A stretch of DNA of 64,000 nt from Chryseobacterium rhizosphaerae (GCF_003385455.1 NZ_QNUF01000022.1:25852-89851), one strand, 5' to 3'; shown: positions 43,774-52,207, counted from the first letter of the stretch. The notes: generated from the sequence alone by a model not told the origin. Numbers and translations: made by a program.

Positions 43774-44583
43774 ATGAACCTCAAAGCTAAAAGTATCATC
43801 AAAATATGTACAGTAGGAGCTTTCTTCCTTTCTGTTGTCAATTGTGCTTCAAACATACCGGATTCTGGCAGAACCCTTATATGGAATGATGAATTTAATG
43901 GTAAAGGACTTCCGGATTCATTAAAATGGAATTATGATACCGGAGGGGGTGGTTTTGGAAATGAGGAAGCTCAGTTTTATACTAAAAACCGGCTTGAGAA
44001 TGTCAGAATGGAAAAAGGAAATCTCATCATTGAAGCTAAAAAAGAAAATTGGGAAAACAATAAATATACTTCTGCAAGACTTTTAACCAAAGGAAAATTT
44101 GCTTTTCAGTATGGAACAATAGAAGTCAGAGCAAAACTTCCCAAGGGCCGCGGAACATGGCCGGCAATCTGGATGATGAGCGAAAATATGAAAAAATGGC
44201 CGGATGATGGTGAACTGGATATCATGGAGCACGTGGGTTTTAATCAGGGGTATGTACATGCTTCTGTTCACACTAAAAAATACAACCATATTCAGGGAAC
44301 ACAGAAAACAGATACCCTGTTTGTAAAGGATGTAAGTGAAACGTTCCATGTCTATAAAGCAGACTGGACACCGGAAAAAATAGACGTTTATATAGATGAA
44401 CGCAAATTTTTCACCTACGAAAATAAAGAAAAAAATTATGGAGCATGGCCGTTTGACCAGCCTTACTTCATTATTTTAAATCTAGCAGTAGGAGGAATGT
44501 GGGGTGGAAAAGAGGGGATTGATGATCTTGTTTTTCCACAGAAGTATTACATAGACTATGTAAGAGTCTATCAAAATAAATAG
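43774..44583 (+). CDS. GH16 family endo-beta-glucanase (laminarinase-like) lipoprotein
   Basis: 269-aa GH16 enzyme. Start at the ATG at 43774; the longer frame begins inside the repeat. Lipobox 'SVVNC'. The jelly-roll active site is E147-L-D149-I-M-E152 in 'DDGELDIMEHVG' (nucleophile, helper, acid/base). 'GTWPAIWMMSENMKKWP' and 'FDQPYFIILNLAVGGMWGG' are conserved around the cleft. The absence of the extra Met-type bulge is hard to judge, but the ExDxxE form suggests a laminarinase or beta-1,3(4)-glucanase. It likely gives access to 1,3-linked parts of the glucan. Confidence 0.9.
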   Translation: MNLKAKSIIKICTVGAFFLSVVNCASNIPDSGRTLIWNDEFNGKGLPDSLKWNYDTGGGGFGNEEAQFYTKNRLENVRMEKGNLIIEAKKENWENNKYTSARLLTKGKFAFQYGTIEVRAKLPKGRGTWPAIWMMSENMKKWPDDGELDIMEHVGFNQGYVHASVHTKKYNHIQGTQKTDTLFVKDVSETFHVYKADWTPEKIDVYIDERKFFTYENKEKNYGAWPFDQPYFIILNLAVGGMWGGKEGIDDLVFPQKYYIDYVRVYQNK

Positions 44584-44621
44584 CGAAAATGAGGACGATA
44601 AGTCCAAAAACAGAAAAAAAT

Positions 44622-46061
44622 ATGAGAAAACTAATTGTAAGCTGTTTTGTTGTAGGTGTTGTTTTCAATGCCAATGCGCAAAACTATTGGAAGAAAAATG
44701 AAGGAAAAACAGCTAAAGTAATTCTTACCAATTCTAAGGTCAATGAAAAAATGACCGATAAAGGATCTGTAAAGTTTGAAAAATTCGGACAGCCTAAGGA
44801 AACGGAAGCCTGTATTTTTGTGGCTCCCGGTTTTAAATATCAAAAATTAATAGGAATAGGAGGGGCGATCACTGATGCTTCGGCTGAAACTTTTTACAAA
44901 ATGCCTAAAAATAAGCAGAAAGAAATTTTAGACGCTTATTTTGGTAAAGATGGATTGGGATATACCGTGGTACGTACCAATATGAACTCCTGTGATTTTT
45001 CCAGCGACTCTTATACCTATGTGGCAGATAATGATACTTCTCTGAAGTCTTTCAATATTGCCCATGACGAAAAGTATAAGATTCCTATGATTAAAGAAGC
45101 GAAAAATGCGATAGGAAATAACTTTACCTTTTATTTTTCTCCCTGGAGCCCACCTGCCTGGATGAAGTCTAATAAGAGTTTATACAAAGGTGGAAGACTG
45201 GAAAATCAATATTATCAAACCTGGGCAGATTACTATATCCAATTCATCAAAGAATATGAAAAAAGAGGTATTAATGTGTGGGGATTAACTGTTCAGAATG
45301 AGCCTATGGCAACACAAAGCTGGGAATCATGTATCTATACAGCAGAAGAGGAAGGTGAATTTCTGAAAAACAATCTGGGACCTACCCTTTGGAAAAATGG
45401 ATATAAAGATAAAAAAGTTATGATCTGGGATCATAACAGAGACCTGATCTATCAAAGAGCAACCACCACCCTGAGTGATCCTGAAACTTCAAAATATGCT
45501 CATGGAATTGGATATCACTGGTATGAAACATGGAATAATAAAACCCAGCTTTTTGATAATTTAGCAGAAACCCACAGAGCTTTTCCAGATAAATTTCTGG
45601 CGTTTACTGAAGGCTGTAAAGAACAGTTCAAAATGGATCAGATCTATGATGTAAGCTTAGGTGAGCTGTACGGGAAAAATATGCTTAACGACTTCAACAA
45701 AGGAAATGCATTATGGACAGACTGGAATATCCTGCTGGATGAAACCGGAGGACCTAATCATAAAGGAAATTTCTGCTTTGCCCCAATTATTGCAGATACC
45801 AAAACCGGAGAAGTACATTATACCTATGAATATTACTACGTAGGACATGTATCAAAATTTATTAAACCGAATGCCCAGAGAATCGGAAGTTCTTCTAACA
45901 GAGCTGCCCTTACGTCTACTGCTTTCATGAATCAAAACGGACAACTGGTAACCGTAATTATGAATGATTCAGACAATGATATCGACACAAATCTGTGGAT
46001 AGAAGGAATGGCTGCCAAACTGAATGCACCTGCCCATTCTATACAGACTGTAATTTTATAA
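44622..46061 (+). CDS. GH30 family glycoside hydrolase, second copy
   Basis: 479-aa secreted GH30 enzyme with signal MRKLIVSCFVVGVVFNANAQ (start at ATG 44622). 'LIGIGGAITDASAETFYKM' is the family's first motif, Glu227 in 'LTVQNEPMATQSWES' the acid/base, and Glu330 in 'FLAFTEGCKEQF' the nucleophile. It differs clearly from the first GH30 of the locus and is nearer the glucosylceramidase-like subfamily. The signal peptide has no lipobox, so it is probably periplasmic where the first one is surface-bound. A division of labour between the two is plausible but inferred. Confidence 0.88.
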   Translation: MRKLIVSCFVVGVVFNANAQNYWKKNEGKTAKVILTNSKVNEKMTDKGSVKFEKFGQPKETEACIFVAPGFKYQKLIGIGGAITDASAETFYKMPKNKQKEILDAYFGKDGLGYTVVRTNMNSCDFSSDSYTYVADNDTSLKSFNIAHDEKYKIPMIKEAKNAIGNNFTFYFSPWSPPAWMKSNKSLYKGGRLENQYYQTWADYYIQFIKEYEKRGINVWGLTVQNEPMATQSWESCIYTAEEEGEFLKNNLGPTLWKNGYKDKKVMIWDHNRDLIYQRATTTLSDPETSKYAHGIGYHWYETWNNKTQLFDNLAETHRAFPDKFLAFTEGCKEQFKMDQIYDVSLGELYGKNMLNDFNKGNALWTDWNILLDETGGPNHKGNFCFAPIIADTKTGEVHYTYEYYYVGHVSKFIKPNAQRIGSSSNRAALTSTAFMNQNGQLVTVIMNDSDNDIDTNLWIEGMAAKLNAPAHSIQTVIL

Positions 46062-46086
46062 CTTCATATTAATATTATTTTTAACG

Positions 46087-46117
46087 GAATCGGCGGCCTC
46101 AAAGAGGCCGCCGATTC
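46087..46117. terminator. Strong bidirectional terminator (GH30 / fabI)
   Basis: Perfect 14-base stem GAATCGGCGGCCTC / GAGGCCGCCGATTC with AAA loop, very GC-rich for this genome, between convergent genes and flanked by AT-rich sequence. Confidence 0.9.
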
Positions 46118-46147
46118 TTATTTTATAAGTAAAAATAATATTCTTAA

Positions 46148-46957
46148 TTATTCAACATCATACTTGCTGATTACTTTCTGAGTAACCCCTGAGCTGCTGA
46201 AACCACCATCATGGAAAAGGTTCTGCATAGTTACTTTTTGAGTAAGGTCAGAGAATAAAGTTACACAATAGTTAGCACAGTCAAGAGCTGTAGCATTTCC
46301 TAGTGGAGACATATCTTCAGCATATCCAAGGAAACCTCCGAAACCTTTTACGCCACTACCTGCCGTAGTAGGGGTAGGTGACTGAGAAACTGTGTTAACA
46401 CGTACTTTTCTCGCTCCCCAGTAATTACCGAAAGTTCTTGCAATACTTTCAAGATAAGCTTTGTTATCAGACATATCATTGTAATCAGGGAAAGTTCTCT
46501 GAGCTGCAATATAAGTAAGGGCCAAAATACTTCCCCACTCATTCATACAGTCTTTCTCCCAAGCTACACGCATTACTTTATGGAAAGAAACAGCTGAAAT
46601 ATCCCAACCTTTTTCTAACCAGTCATAATTCATTTCAGTATAATGTTTTCCTTTTCTTACATTTACGGACATGCCTATAGAGTGAAGGATAAAATCTATT
46701 TTCCCGAATTTTGCTGTCGCAGCATCAAAAAGCTTTTCAAGGTCTTCTATAGAAGTAGCATCTGCAGCTATCACTTCAGAACCTGTTTTTTCTGCTAACC
46801 CATTAAGCTCTCCCATTCTCAAAGCGATAGGAGCGTTAGATAAGATGAATTCCGCACCTTCTTCATGACATCTTTCAGCAACTTTCCATGCGATAGATTG
46901 TTCATTAAGGGCTCCAAAAATAATCCCCTTTTTGCCTTTAAGTAAACCGTATGACAT
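46148..46957 (-). CDS. fabI: Enoyl-[acyl-carrier-protein] reductase (FabI type)
   Basis: 269-aa short-chain dehydrogenase-like enzyme that does the last reduction of fatty-acid elongation. FabI features: 'LKGKKGIIFGALNEQSIAWK' (nucleotide binding with the FabI-specific Ser/Ala pattern), 'ILHSIGMS', and catalytic Tyr-x6-Lys in 'DYNDMSDNKAY' preceded by 'LTYIAAQRTFP'. The C-terminal 'NLFHDGGFSSSGV' corresponds to the conserved end. This is the usual target of triclosan in bacteria that rely on FabI (known of the family). Single gene, ends at the strong bidirectional terminator. Confidence 0.93.
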   Translation of the reverse strand: MSYGLLKGKKGIIFGALNEQSIAWKVAERCHEEGAEFILSNAPIALRMGELNGLAEKTGSEVIAADATSIEDLEKLFDAATAKFGKIDFILHSIGMSVNVRKGKHYTEMNYDWLEKGWDISAVSFHKVMRVAWEKDCMNEWGSILALTYIAAQRTFPDYNDMSDNKAYLESIARTFGNYWGARKVRVNTVSQSPTPTTAGSGVKGFGGFLGYAEDMSPLGNATALDCANYCVTLFSDLTQKVTMQNLFHDGGFSSSGVTQKVISKYDVE

Positions 46958-47077
46958 AATTTTTTAATGTTTATTGAAATACAAATGTAGCAATAATTGT
47001 GGTTATGACATAATAAAAATGGAGCCTTATCGATTTAAGACTCCATTTTATTGAAAATATTTATATGACTGAAATTA

Positions 47078-47377
47078 TTAGTTGGTTTTCTTATTCCATT
47101 CTGCTTTTACATCCTCTGCCGCATCTTTGGTTTTTTCCCATGCCTCATCCGCTTTATCTTTTATATCTTCCCAGGCATCTGAAACATTAGCTTTTACCCT
47201 GTCTAACCAATCTTCTTGATTAGCTTCCTGATCGTTACCCCTTTTCTCATTAATATAATCTTTGGCCCTGTCTGCCAATTCATTGATTTTCCACTTGGCC
47301 TGATCTGTTGCATTTTGTAAAGAGTTCTCTACATTATTCACTGCATTTTCCGCTTTGTTATACTCTGAATTGTTCAT
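47078..47377 (-). CDS. Small amphipathic helical stress-type protein
   Basis: 99-aa, highly charged, all-helical protein without signal or membrane segment. Repeated Trp-containing heptad-like blocks ('WKINELADRAKDYI', 'WLDRVKANVSDAWEDIKDKA', 'AWEKTKDAAEDVKAEW') give an 11-residue-like periodicity seen in LEA-type or CsbD/YtxH-adjacent stress proteins. No specific family can be assigned. Its own promoter probably lies between 47378 and 47470. A role in desiccation or osmotic stress is only suggested by composition. Confidence 0.6.
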   Translation of the reverse strand: MNNSEYNKAENAVNNVENSLQNATDQAKWKINELADRAKDYINEKRGNDQEANQEDWLDRVKANVSDAWEDIKDKADEAWEKTKDAAEDVKAEWNKKTN

Positions 47378-47521
47378 AATATTATATTTTGTAATTTGAA
47401 TTGTGTGTTAATAAATAAACAATAACCATTCCTAAAAAGATGTGATATTGTTAAATTTTTCATAATCTTTTTTTATTTTTTCTAAAATGGGTATTAACTT
47501 TAACCTATAAATTTTTAATCT

Positions 47522-48079
47522 ATGGAAAAAATTCGTTGTGGATGGTGCGAAAAAGATGATCTGTATAGGGCATATCATGATCAGGAATGGGGAAGGCCTG
47601 TATATGATGATAAGACTATTTTCGAATTTTTGATTCTTGAAAGCTTTCAGGCAGGACTTAGCTGGTATACTATTCTCAGCAAGAGAGAGAATTTCAGAAA
47701 GGCATTTGATCATTTTGATTATCAAAAGATGGCTTTATATTCTGATCATAAAATAGAAGAATTAATGAATGATTCCGGGATTATCAGAAACAGGCTGAAG
47801 ATACTGGCTGCTGTAACCAACGCTCAGAAGTTTATGGAGGTACAAAAAGAATTCGGAAGCTTTTCTCAATATATATGGAATTTTGTAGATGCAAAACCTA
47901 TAGATCATCAACCTAAGACTTTGTCGGATGTTCCTGCAACAACCGAAATTTCAGACCGTATATCTAAGGATCTGAAGAAAAGAGGATTCAAATTTATGGG
48001 ATCTACCGTTGTATATGCTCATATGCAGGCCACAGGAATGGTCAATGATCATATTGAAAGTTGTTTCATTAGATTGTGA
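47522..48079 (+). CDS. tag: DNA-3-methyladenine glycosylase I
   Basis: 185-aa base-excision repair enzyme that removes 3-methyladenine from alkylated DNA. Hallmarks: 'RCGWCEKDDLYRAYHDQEWG' (N-terminal zinc Cys and substrate region), 'FLILESFQAGLSWYTIL', 'GIIRNRLKI' (helix-hairpin-helix edge) and 'MQATGMVNDHIESC' with the other zinc ligands His and Cys. Length matches Tag. Not part of an obvious operon. Confidence 0.95.
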   Translation: MEKIRCGWCEKDDLYRAYHDQEWGRPVYDDKTIFEFLILESFQAGLSWYTILSKRENFRKAFDHFDYQKMALYSDHKIEELMNDSGIIRNRLKILAAVTNAQKFMEVQKEFGSFSQYIWNFVDAKPIDHQPKTLSDVPATTEISDRISKDLKKRGFKFMGSTVVYAHMQATGMVNDHIESCFIRL

Positions 48080-48305
48080 GTAATTTTGGTTAAATCATTT
48101 TTATAAGGTTATTTTTAAGAATAATTTAAGTAGGTTTTGATGTATTTATAGTAGAGTTATTGCTAGGGGATACCAGTGGTTTTTGTTTAAAGTATTGATA
48201 TATAAATAATTTTCATTCAAGTGTGAGTAAAGTTTAATTTAATCACTTTTGTGTGTGTTTAATTATGTTATTTTTAATAAAATTGTTGATTTATTAAAAT
48301 ATTTG

Positions 48306-48313
48306 TATCTTTG
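48306..48313 (+). promoter_or_regulatory. Promoter -7 box for the YadA-head-like gene
   Basis: TATCTTTG followed 16 bases later by the ATG at 48330, with TTG 17 or 20 bases upstream. The box lies inside the longer open frame and so sets the start at 48330. Confidence 0.65.
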
Positions 48314-48329
48314 CGCCTCCAAAAAAAAC

Positions 48330-49613
48330 ATGGTAATGCAGGAAAATTCTAAATTTCAACTCAGTCTTCTTTTTTTATTATTTGCTGGTTTTACATTCGC
48401 ACAAGTAGGGATAGGTACGCCTGATCCTGACCGTTCTGCAATGCTGCAAATCAATTCAAAAGATAAAGGAGTACTGCTGCCAAGTATTAGTCTTGAATCT
48501 ATAGCAGACCAAACTACTATACAGTCTCCTGCTGACGGACTTATAGTATGGAATAACGGGAAAGCAGGTTTACCGGAATCCGGATTTTATTATTGGTATG
48601 CTTCCAAATGGAACAAAATTTCAACGACGGCATCTGGAAGTATGGTTAAAGATGATGGAAGCGGCTGGAATACTACCGGTACCAATGTGGGAAACTATGG
48701 CGGAGCCAATACCAATTTATTCTTGGGAACAAAGACCATGGATGATTTGATATTTAAAGTTAATTCATTAACTGCCGGTAGACTTGGAGTTGATAATTCT
48801 GTTAGTTTTGGACAGGGAGCCAATGCCGGCCAAAACGGAATTGCTATCGGAAGTTCAAGTTCGGCATTCCAGGGAGTATCCATTGGAAGTGCTGCGTCAG
48901 TTTCAGCAAATGAGGGGCTGGCCATAGGAAATAAATCATCAGCAGGTGCATTTAAGTCTACAGCAATCGGACACAATGCCCAAACCAGTAAAAATGAATC
49001 TACAGCTATTGGAAACAACTCCTCTGCAGGAGGTTTTCAGTCATTGGCAGTAGGGTATAATGCAAAAACAAATACTAATAGTGAAACCGCTCTAGGGTAT
49101 AATGCGGTTACCAATAGTGAAAATTCAACGGCTGTGGGCTCTGGAGCTAATGCTCTGGGACAATATTCAACGGCTGTAGGATATGGAGCAACCACTTCAC
49201 AGGCCAATGCCATTGTTTTGGGAAATAATAATGCGAATGTAGGGATTGGCACTGTTGCTCCGAACACTTCTGCTAAGCTGGATGTAAACGGACAGTTTAA
49301 GCTGGGAGAAAAGGGAAGTATACAGAAAAATCAGATGAATTTTGAATCATGGCCGGGAGTGTCAATCAATAATCTGCCTCCGGGGAAATCTGTAACATTG
49401 GAAATACCGGTTCCGGCAGGATTTCAGCCTGCTTCTACAAGAGCAGTTGTAGTGGTATCTCCAGCAGGAGACTTTGCCGGAAATTCATCATTTTCAATTT
49501 CAAATCCGAGAATGACCTCAACTTCCAGTGTTACCATTAATCTTACCAATATTTCCGGAAATGCAAATAGTTTGTACTCGGGACATTTTTACGTCATGAT
49601 TAATGAGTTTTAA
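48330..49613 (+). CDS. Surface protein with YadA-head-like repeats
   Basis: 427-aa exported protein. Start at the ATG at 48330 or 48336; signal 'LSLLFLLFAGFTFAQ'. After a T-fibre-like N-terminus ('MLQINSKDKGVLLPSISLES'), residues about 150-315 are a run of 14-15-residue repeats on the theme S-T-A-I/V-G-x-x-A ('STAIGNNSSAGG', 'SLAVGYNAKTN', 'TALGYNAVTNS', 'TAVGSGANALG', 'STAVGYGATTS'). These match the left-handed beta-roll of YadA/Hia heads of trimeric adhesins. There is no C-terminal YadA anchor barrel; the tail is a beta-domain ending 'GHFYVMINEF'. Many flavobacterial cell-surface proteins have this layout. Adhesion is inferred. Confidence 0.8.
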   Translation: MVMQENSKFQLSLLFLLFAGFTFAQVGIGTPDPDRSAMLQINSKDKGVLLPSISLESIADQTTIQSPADGLIVWNNGKAGLPESGFYYWYASKWNKISTTASGSMVKDDGSGWNTTGTNVGNYGGANTNLFLGTKTMDDLIFKVNSLTAGRLGVDNSVSFGQGANAGQNGIAIGSSSSAFQGVSIGSAASVSANEGLAIGNKSSAGAFKSTAIGHNAQTSKNESTAIGNNSSAGGFQSLAVGYNAKTNTNSETALGYNAVTNSENSTAVGSGANALGQYSTAVGYGATTSQANAIVLGNNNANVGIGTVAPNTSAKLDVNGQFKLGEKGSIQKNQMNFESWPGVSINNLPPGKSVTLEIPVPAGFQPASTRAVVVVSPAGDFAGNSSFSISNPRMTSTSSVTINLTNISGNANSLYSGHFYVMINEF

Positions 49614-49652
49614 TTTGAATAATAAAGTTTTTATTATATGTGATATGGTGTT

Positions 49653-49681
49653 AAGGGCTTCCAATTTGGAAGCCCTTTTTC
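49653..49681. terminator. Bidirectional terminator
   Basis: AAGGGCTTCC, loop AATTT, GGAAGCCCTT and T tract, between convergent genes. Confidence 0.9.
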
Positions 49682-49700
49682 TATAATAGGGTTTTATAGT

Positions 49701-50447
49701 TTAATGTAATGCCGCAGCAATAGCCCCCGATAAATATCCAATAACCATTACAAAGAGCATAAAAGTAAAGGGAATCATAAGACTCCTGAAAAGTACGGAT
49801 ACTCTGGAATATCCCGATTGAGAAAAGAATTGGAAATAAAACCAGGTTCCATAAGTTAGGCTGACAAGATAAGTTGCTAACAAATACAGATAAGTAAGAG
49901 TCTTGCTGTTATCAAAAAATAAGGTAATTAAAGTAAATACCATGCCTGCAATCATTTCGGCGGCCATTTTATAACAATTGAGAACAAGATGTTCAGAATA
50001 GTTAAAAGAAGCCTTCCGAAACCAGATATAACTGAAAAAAGAAGTGATAGGTATGGTAATGAGCATTACTATTTTAGGGTAAGCAGACGTAAATTTCTGA
50101 AAAGAGTTCATGGTAGATTTACTCGATTCCGGAACCAGATCTCCAAAATTGATATGAGAATAATGTGAAATGAGTGCAGAGAACGTGATCGCAAGTACTA
50201 AGAGTGTTATAAAACTAAAATAATTAACTCTTTTTCCCTGAATATATTCTCTTACGCTATGACCAGGCCTGGTAAATAATTCTTTTACTGTAAACAAAAG
50301 CCCTTTATCCACATGCCAGACGCCATGGATAAAATCATGCTCTATAAAATGTTTAAGAGAATATCTATGGGTACTGGTTTTTTGTCCACAGCTGCCGCAA
50401 TACACTGTAGTGACGGTCTGACTACAGTTTAAACATGTATTCTGCAT
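49701..50447 (-). CDS. DUF3667 membrane protein with N-terminal zinc ribbon
   Basis: 248-aa membrane protein. The N-terminus is a Cys-x2-Cys...Cys-x2-Cys zinc ribbon ('CLNCSQTVTTVYCGSCGQK'), followed by the DUF3667 signature 'HDFIHGVWHVDKGLLFTVKE' and 'RPGHSVREYIQGKRVNYF'. Five or so hydrophobic segments fill the rest. Function unknown. It lies 12 bases after a small membrane-protein gene transcribed the same way. Confidence 0.85.
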   Translation of the reverse strand: MQNTCLNCSQTVTTVYCGSCGQKTSTHRYSLKHFIEHDFIHGVWHVDKGLLFTVKELFTRPGHSVREYIQGKRVNYFSFITLLVLAITFSALISHYSHINFGDLVPESSKSTMNSFQKFTSAYPKIVMLITIPITSFFSYIWFRKASFNYSEHLVLNCYKMAAEMIAGMVFTLITLFFDNSKTLTYLYLLATYLVSLTYGTWFYFQFFSQSGYSRVSVLFRSLMIPFTFMLFVMVIGYLSGAIAAALH

Positions 50448-50459
50448 TTCGTAAAGTTT

Positions 50460-50708
50460 TTAATTGGATTTACGGGATCTGATTTCTTTGCGTACCTCTC
50501 TATAATTATTCCATATGATCAGATACATTGGAATGAAAAATATAGAAAGGAGGCTGATGACGCTGAATCCATTTTTGATCGTGGCATAGATGGAAGCCCC
50601 AATCATAATTCCAATAATAATACAGTATGAAATAAAAATGGCTGAACGTTTTTTGTCTTCTTTGGTGAGTTCGTCAATAGACAGACCGGATAGCTTAGTG
50701 TTTTTCAT
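50460..50708 (-). CDS. Small membrane protein
   Basis: 82-aa protein with a charged N-terminus (LSIDELTKEDKKR), two hydrophobic segments at about 27-44 and 49-66, and a basic tail (REVRKEIRSRKSN). No Cys and no recognised family. It is the first gene of a two-gene unit with the DUF3667 gene, divergent from the MarR regulator. Confidence 0.65.
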   Translation of the reverse strand: MKNTKLSGLSIDELTKEDKKRSAIFISYCIIIGIMIGASIYATIKNGFSVISLLSIFFIPMYLIIWNNYREVRKEIRSRKSN

Positions 50709-50868
50709 GCTTAATCTTAGTTTTTAAAGGTTTGTTCATTGCGAATTTAATAAAAAAACAAAGGTGTAAATAAGAAGCATACAATAAAATAAACAAATGG
50801 TAGTAATTTTACACTAAAGTGTAGTAGTATTTCGTGACAGATTACTATTTCTATCCATATTCAAAAAA

Positions 50869-50913
50869 TTTGTGCACAAAAATATTGTGCACAAAATAAT
50901 TATATTACTTTTG
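50869..50913 (+). promoter_or_regulatory. Twin palindromic operators over the MarR-gene promoter
   Basis: TTTGTGCACAAA (50869-50880) and TTGTGCACAA (50885-50894) are perfect palindromes with centres 15 bases apart. The second supplies the TTG of a promoter whose -7 box is TACTTTTG (50906-50913), spacer 18. A dimeric repressor on these sites would block the promoter, so autoregulation by the MarR/OhrR protein is likely. Confidence 0.7.
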
Positions 50914-50930
50914 TTGCTTAATAAAAAATT

Positions 50931-51359
50931 ATGATGGCTCTTTCCGAACATATATGTTTTAAAACATATGCTCTTTCAAGATATATCACAGGATTGTACA
51001 AACCTTATCTGGATGAAATTTCACTGACGTATCCTCAATATCTGGTTCTGGTTGTTCTATGGGAGAATGGAGGGATGAATATCGGTAAAATAGGAGAACA
51101 CCTTCATCTGGATAATGGAACTCTGACTCCTTTATTGAAACGAATGGAAACCCATGAACTTTTAACGAGAACCAGAAGCACAGAGGACGAAAGGGTAGTG
51201 CTTATACACCTTACAGAAAAAGGAAAGGCGCTTCAGGAAAAGGCAAAACATATTCCGGAAGCGGTTCAGCAATGCATCCATATCAATGAAGAAACAAAAA
51301 CTGTTTTAACGGCTGTCCTGGATGAAATGCTTTCTTCTCAAAAAAAATCAGACTTATGA
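50931..51359 (+). CDS. MarR-family regulator, OhrR-like
   Basis: 142-aa winged-helix dimeric regulator. 'ICFKTYALSRYI' near the N-terminus places Cys9 where OhrR proteins have the peroxide-sensing Cys. The recognition region is 'IGEHLHLDNGTLTPLLKRME', followed by the wing 'RTRSTEDERVVLIHLTEKG'. This points to a one-Cys organic-peroxide or hypochlorite sensor. No ohr gene is adjacent; the target may instead be the overlapping downstream gene. Two palindromes precede the gene. The ATG at 50934 is also possible as start. Confidence 0.85.
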   Translation: MMALSEHICFKTYALSRYITGLYKPYLDEISLTYPQYLVLVVLWENGGMNIGKIGEHLHLDNGTLTPLLKRMETHELLTRTRSTEDERVVLIHLTEKGKALQEKAKHIPEAVQQCIHINEETKTVLTAVLDEMLSSQKKSDL

Positions 51360-52117
51360 AAAAGATTGGAATTATAGGCTACGGATGGCTGGGAGAAAGA
51401 ATTGCAACAGCTATGTCTGATCGATATACAATATGTGCCACCACCACTACACAGGATAAAGCAGATGAACTGAATGCTAAAGGATTTTGTGCAAAGGTTG
51501 CTCATTTTATGGATTATCAGCTGACAGAGCCCTACCCGCAATGGGAAGAAATTCAAAATATGGATGCTTTGATTATTACAATTCCGGTTTCAGAGAAAAG
51601 CTGCTGTGTAAGTTCATTATACAACAGAATTAAGAATTTGTCATTATTTATCGGCGATTTCAAAGGACAGATGTTTTTGATGAGCTCTACGGGTGTTTAT
51701 CCGGATATTTCAAAAGACTTAACCGAAGAAGATGTACCTGTAGAAAAGGTTTCGGGAGAACGATTGGTCAGAAATACATATCCACAGGTGAATATTTTAA
51801 GATTGGGAGGTCTGATGGGAGATCACAGGCTTCTTAAAAACTATACTGTGACCAATGCGGATGCTGCAGTCAACCATATTCATTATACTGATATTGTCAG
51901 GGTGATTTCAGAAATGATAGAAAAGGGATCAAAAGGAAAGCTTTATAATGTGACGGCTCCGATGCATCCGTCAAAAAACCAGGTAATTCATGCTCAGAAG
52001 GATTTACCGGATATTGAAGCTGATGAAGTAAAGGGAAAGAAAATCCTGTCTTCAAAGTTAATTTCGGAACTCGACTTTGTTTTCCGTTATCCGGATCCAA
52101 GATATTTTCATTTATAA
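51356..52117 (+). CDS. NAD(P)-binding Rossmann protein (YeeZ-like)
   Basis: 253-aa protein with an N-terminal Rossmann fold ('IGIIGYGWLGERIATAM', Gly-x-Gly-x-x-Gly). 'MSSTGVYPD' is the Ser/Tyr-like active-site strand of extended SDRs, and 'HIHYTDIVRVISEMIEKG' is epimerase-like. It resembles E. coli YeeZ-type NAD(P)-dependent epimerase/dehydratases. The start overlaps the end of the MarR gene (ATGA), so both are one unit and the protein is probably redox- or oxidant-induced. Substrate unknown. Confidence 0.75.
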   Translation: MKKIGIIGYGWLGERIATAMSDRYTICATTTTQDKADELNAKGFCAKVAHFMDYQLTEPYPQWEEIQNMDALIITIPVSEKSCCVSSLYNRIKNLSLFIGDFKGQMFLMSSTGVYPDISKDLTEEDVPVEKVSGERLVRNTYPQVNILRLGGLMGDHRLLKNYTVTNADAAVNHIHYTDIVRVISEMIEKGSKGKLYNVTAPMHPSKNQVIHAQKDLPDIEADEVKGKKILSSKLISELDFVFRYPDPRYFHL

Positions 52118-52140
52118 TTGTTTGGCAGTAAAAAAGTAAA

Positions 52141-52179
52141 ATGGTTTCATAGGGATCATTGAGATGCATATGAAACCAT
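52141..52179. terminator. Inverted repeat between convergent genes
   Basis: ATGGTTTCATA and exact complement TATGAAACCAT, loop 17 bases, between the YeeZ-like gene and alsD. No strong T tract. Confidence 0.5.
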
Positions 52180-52207
52180 TGATATTTATACCAATTCTAT
52201 AAGCAAG

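Noticed and set aside
48695..49267. Two minus-strand open frames of 107 and 76 codons in the YadA-like gene
   Set aside because: They arise from the repeat-rich coding strand in another frame; composition (Ala/Pro/Leu-rich) is typical of shadow frames.
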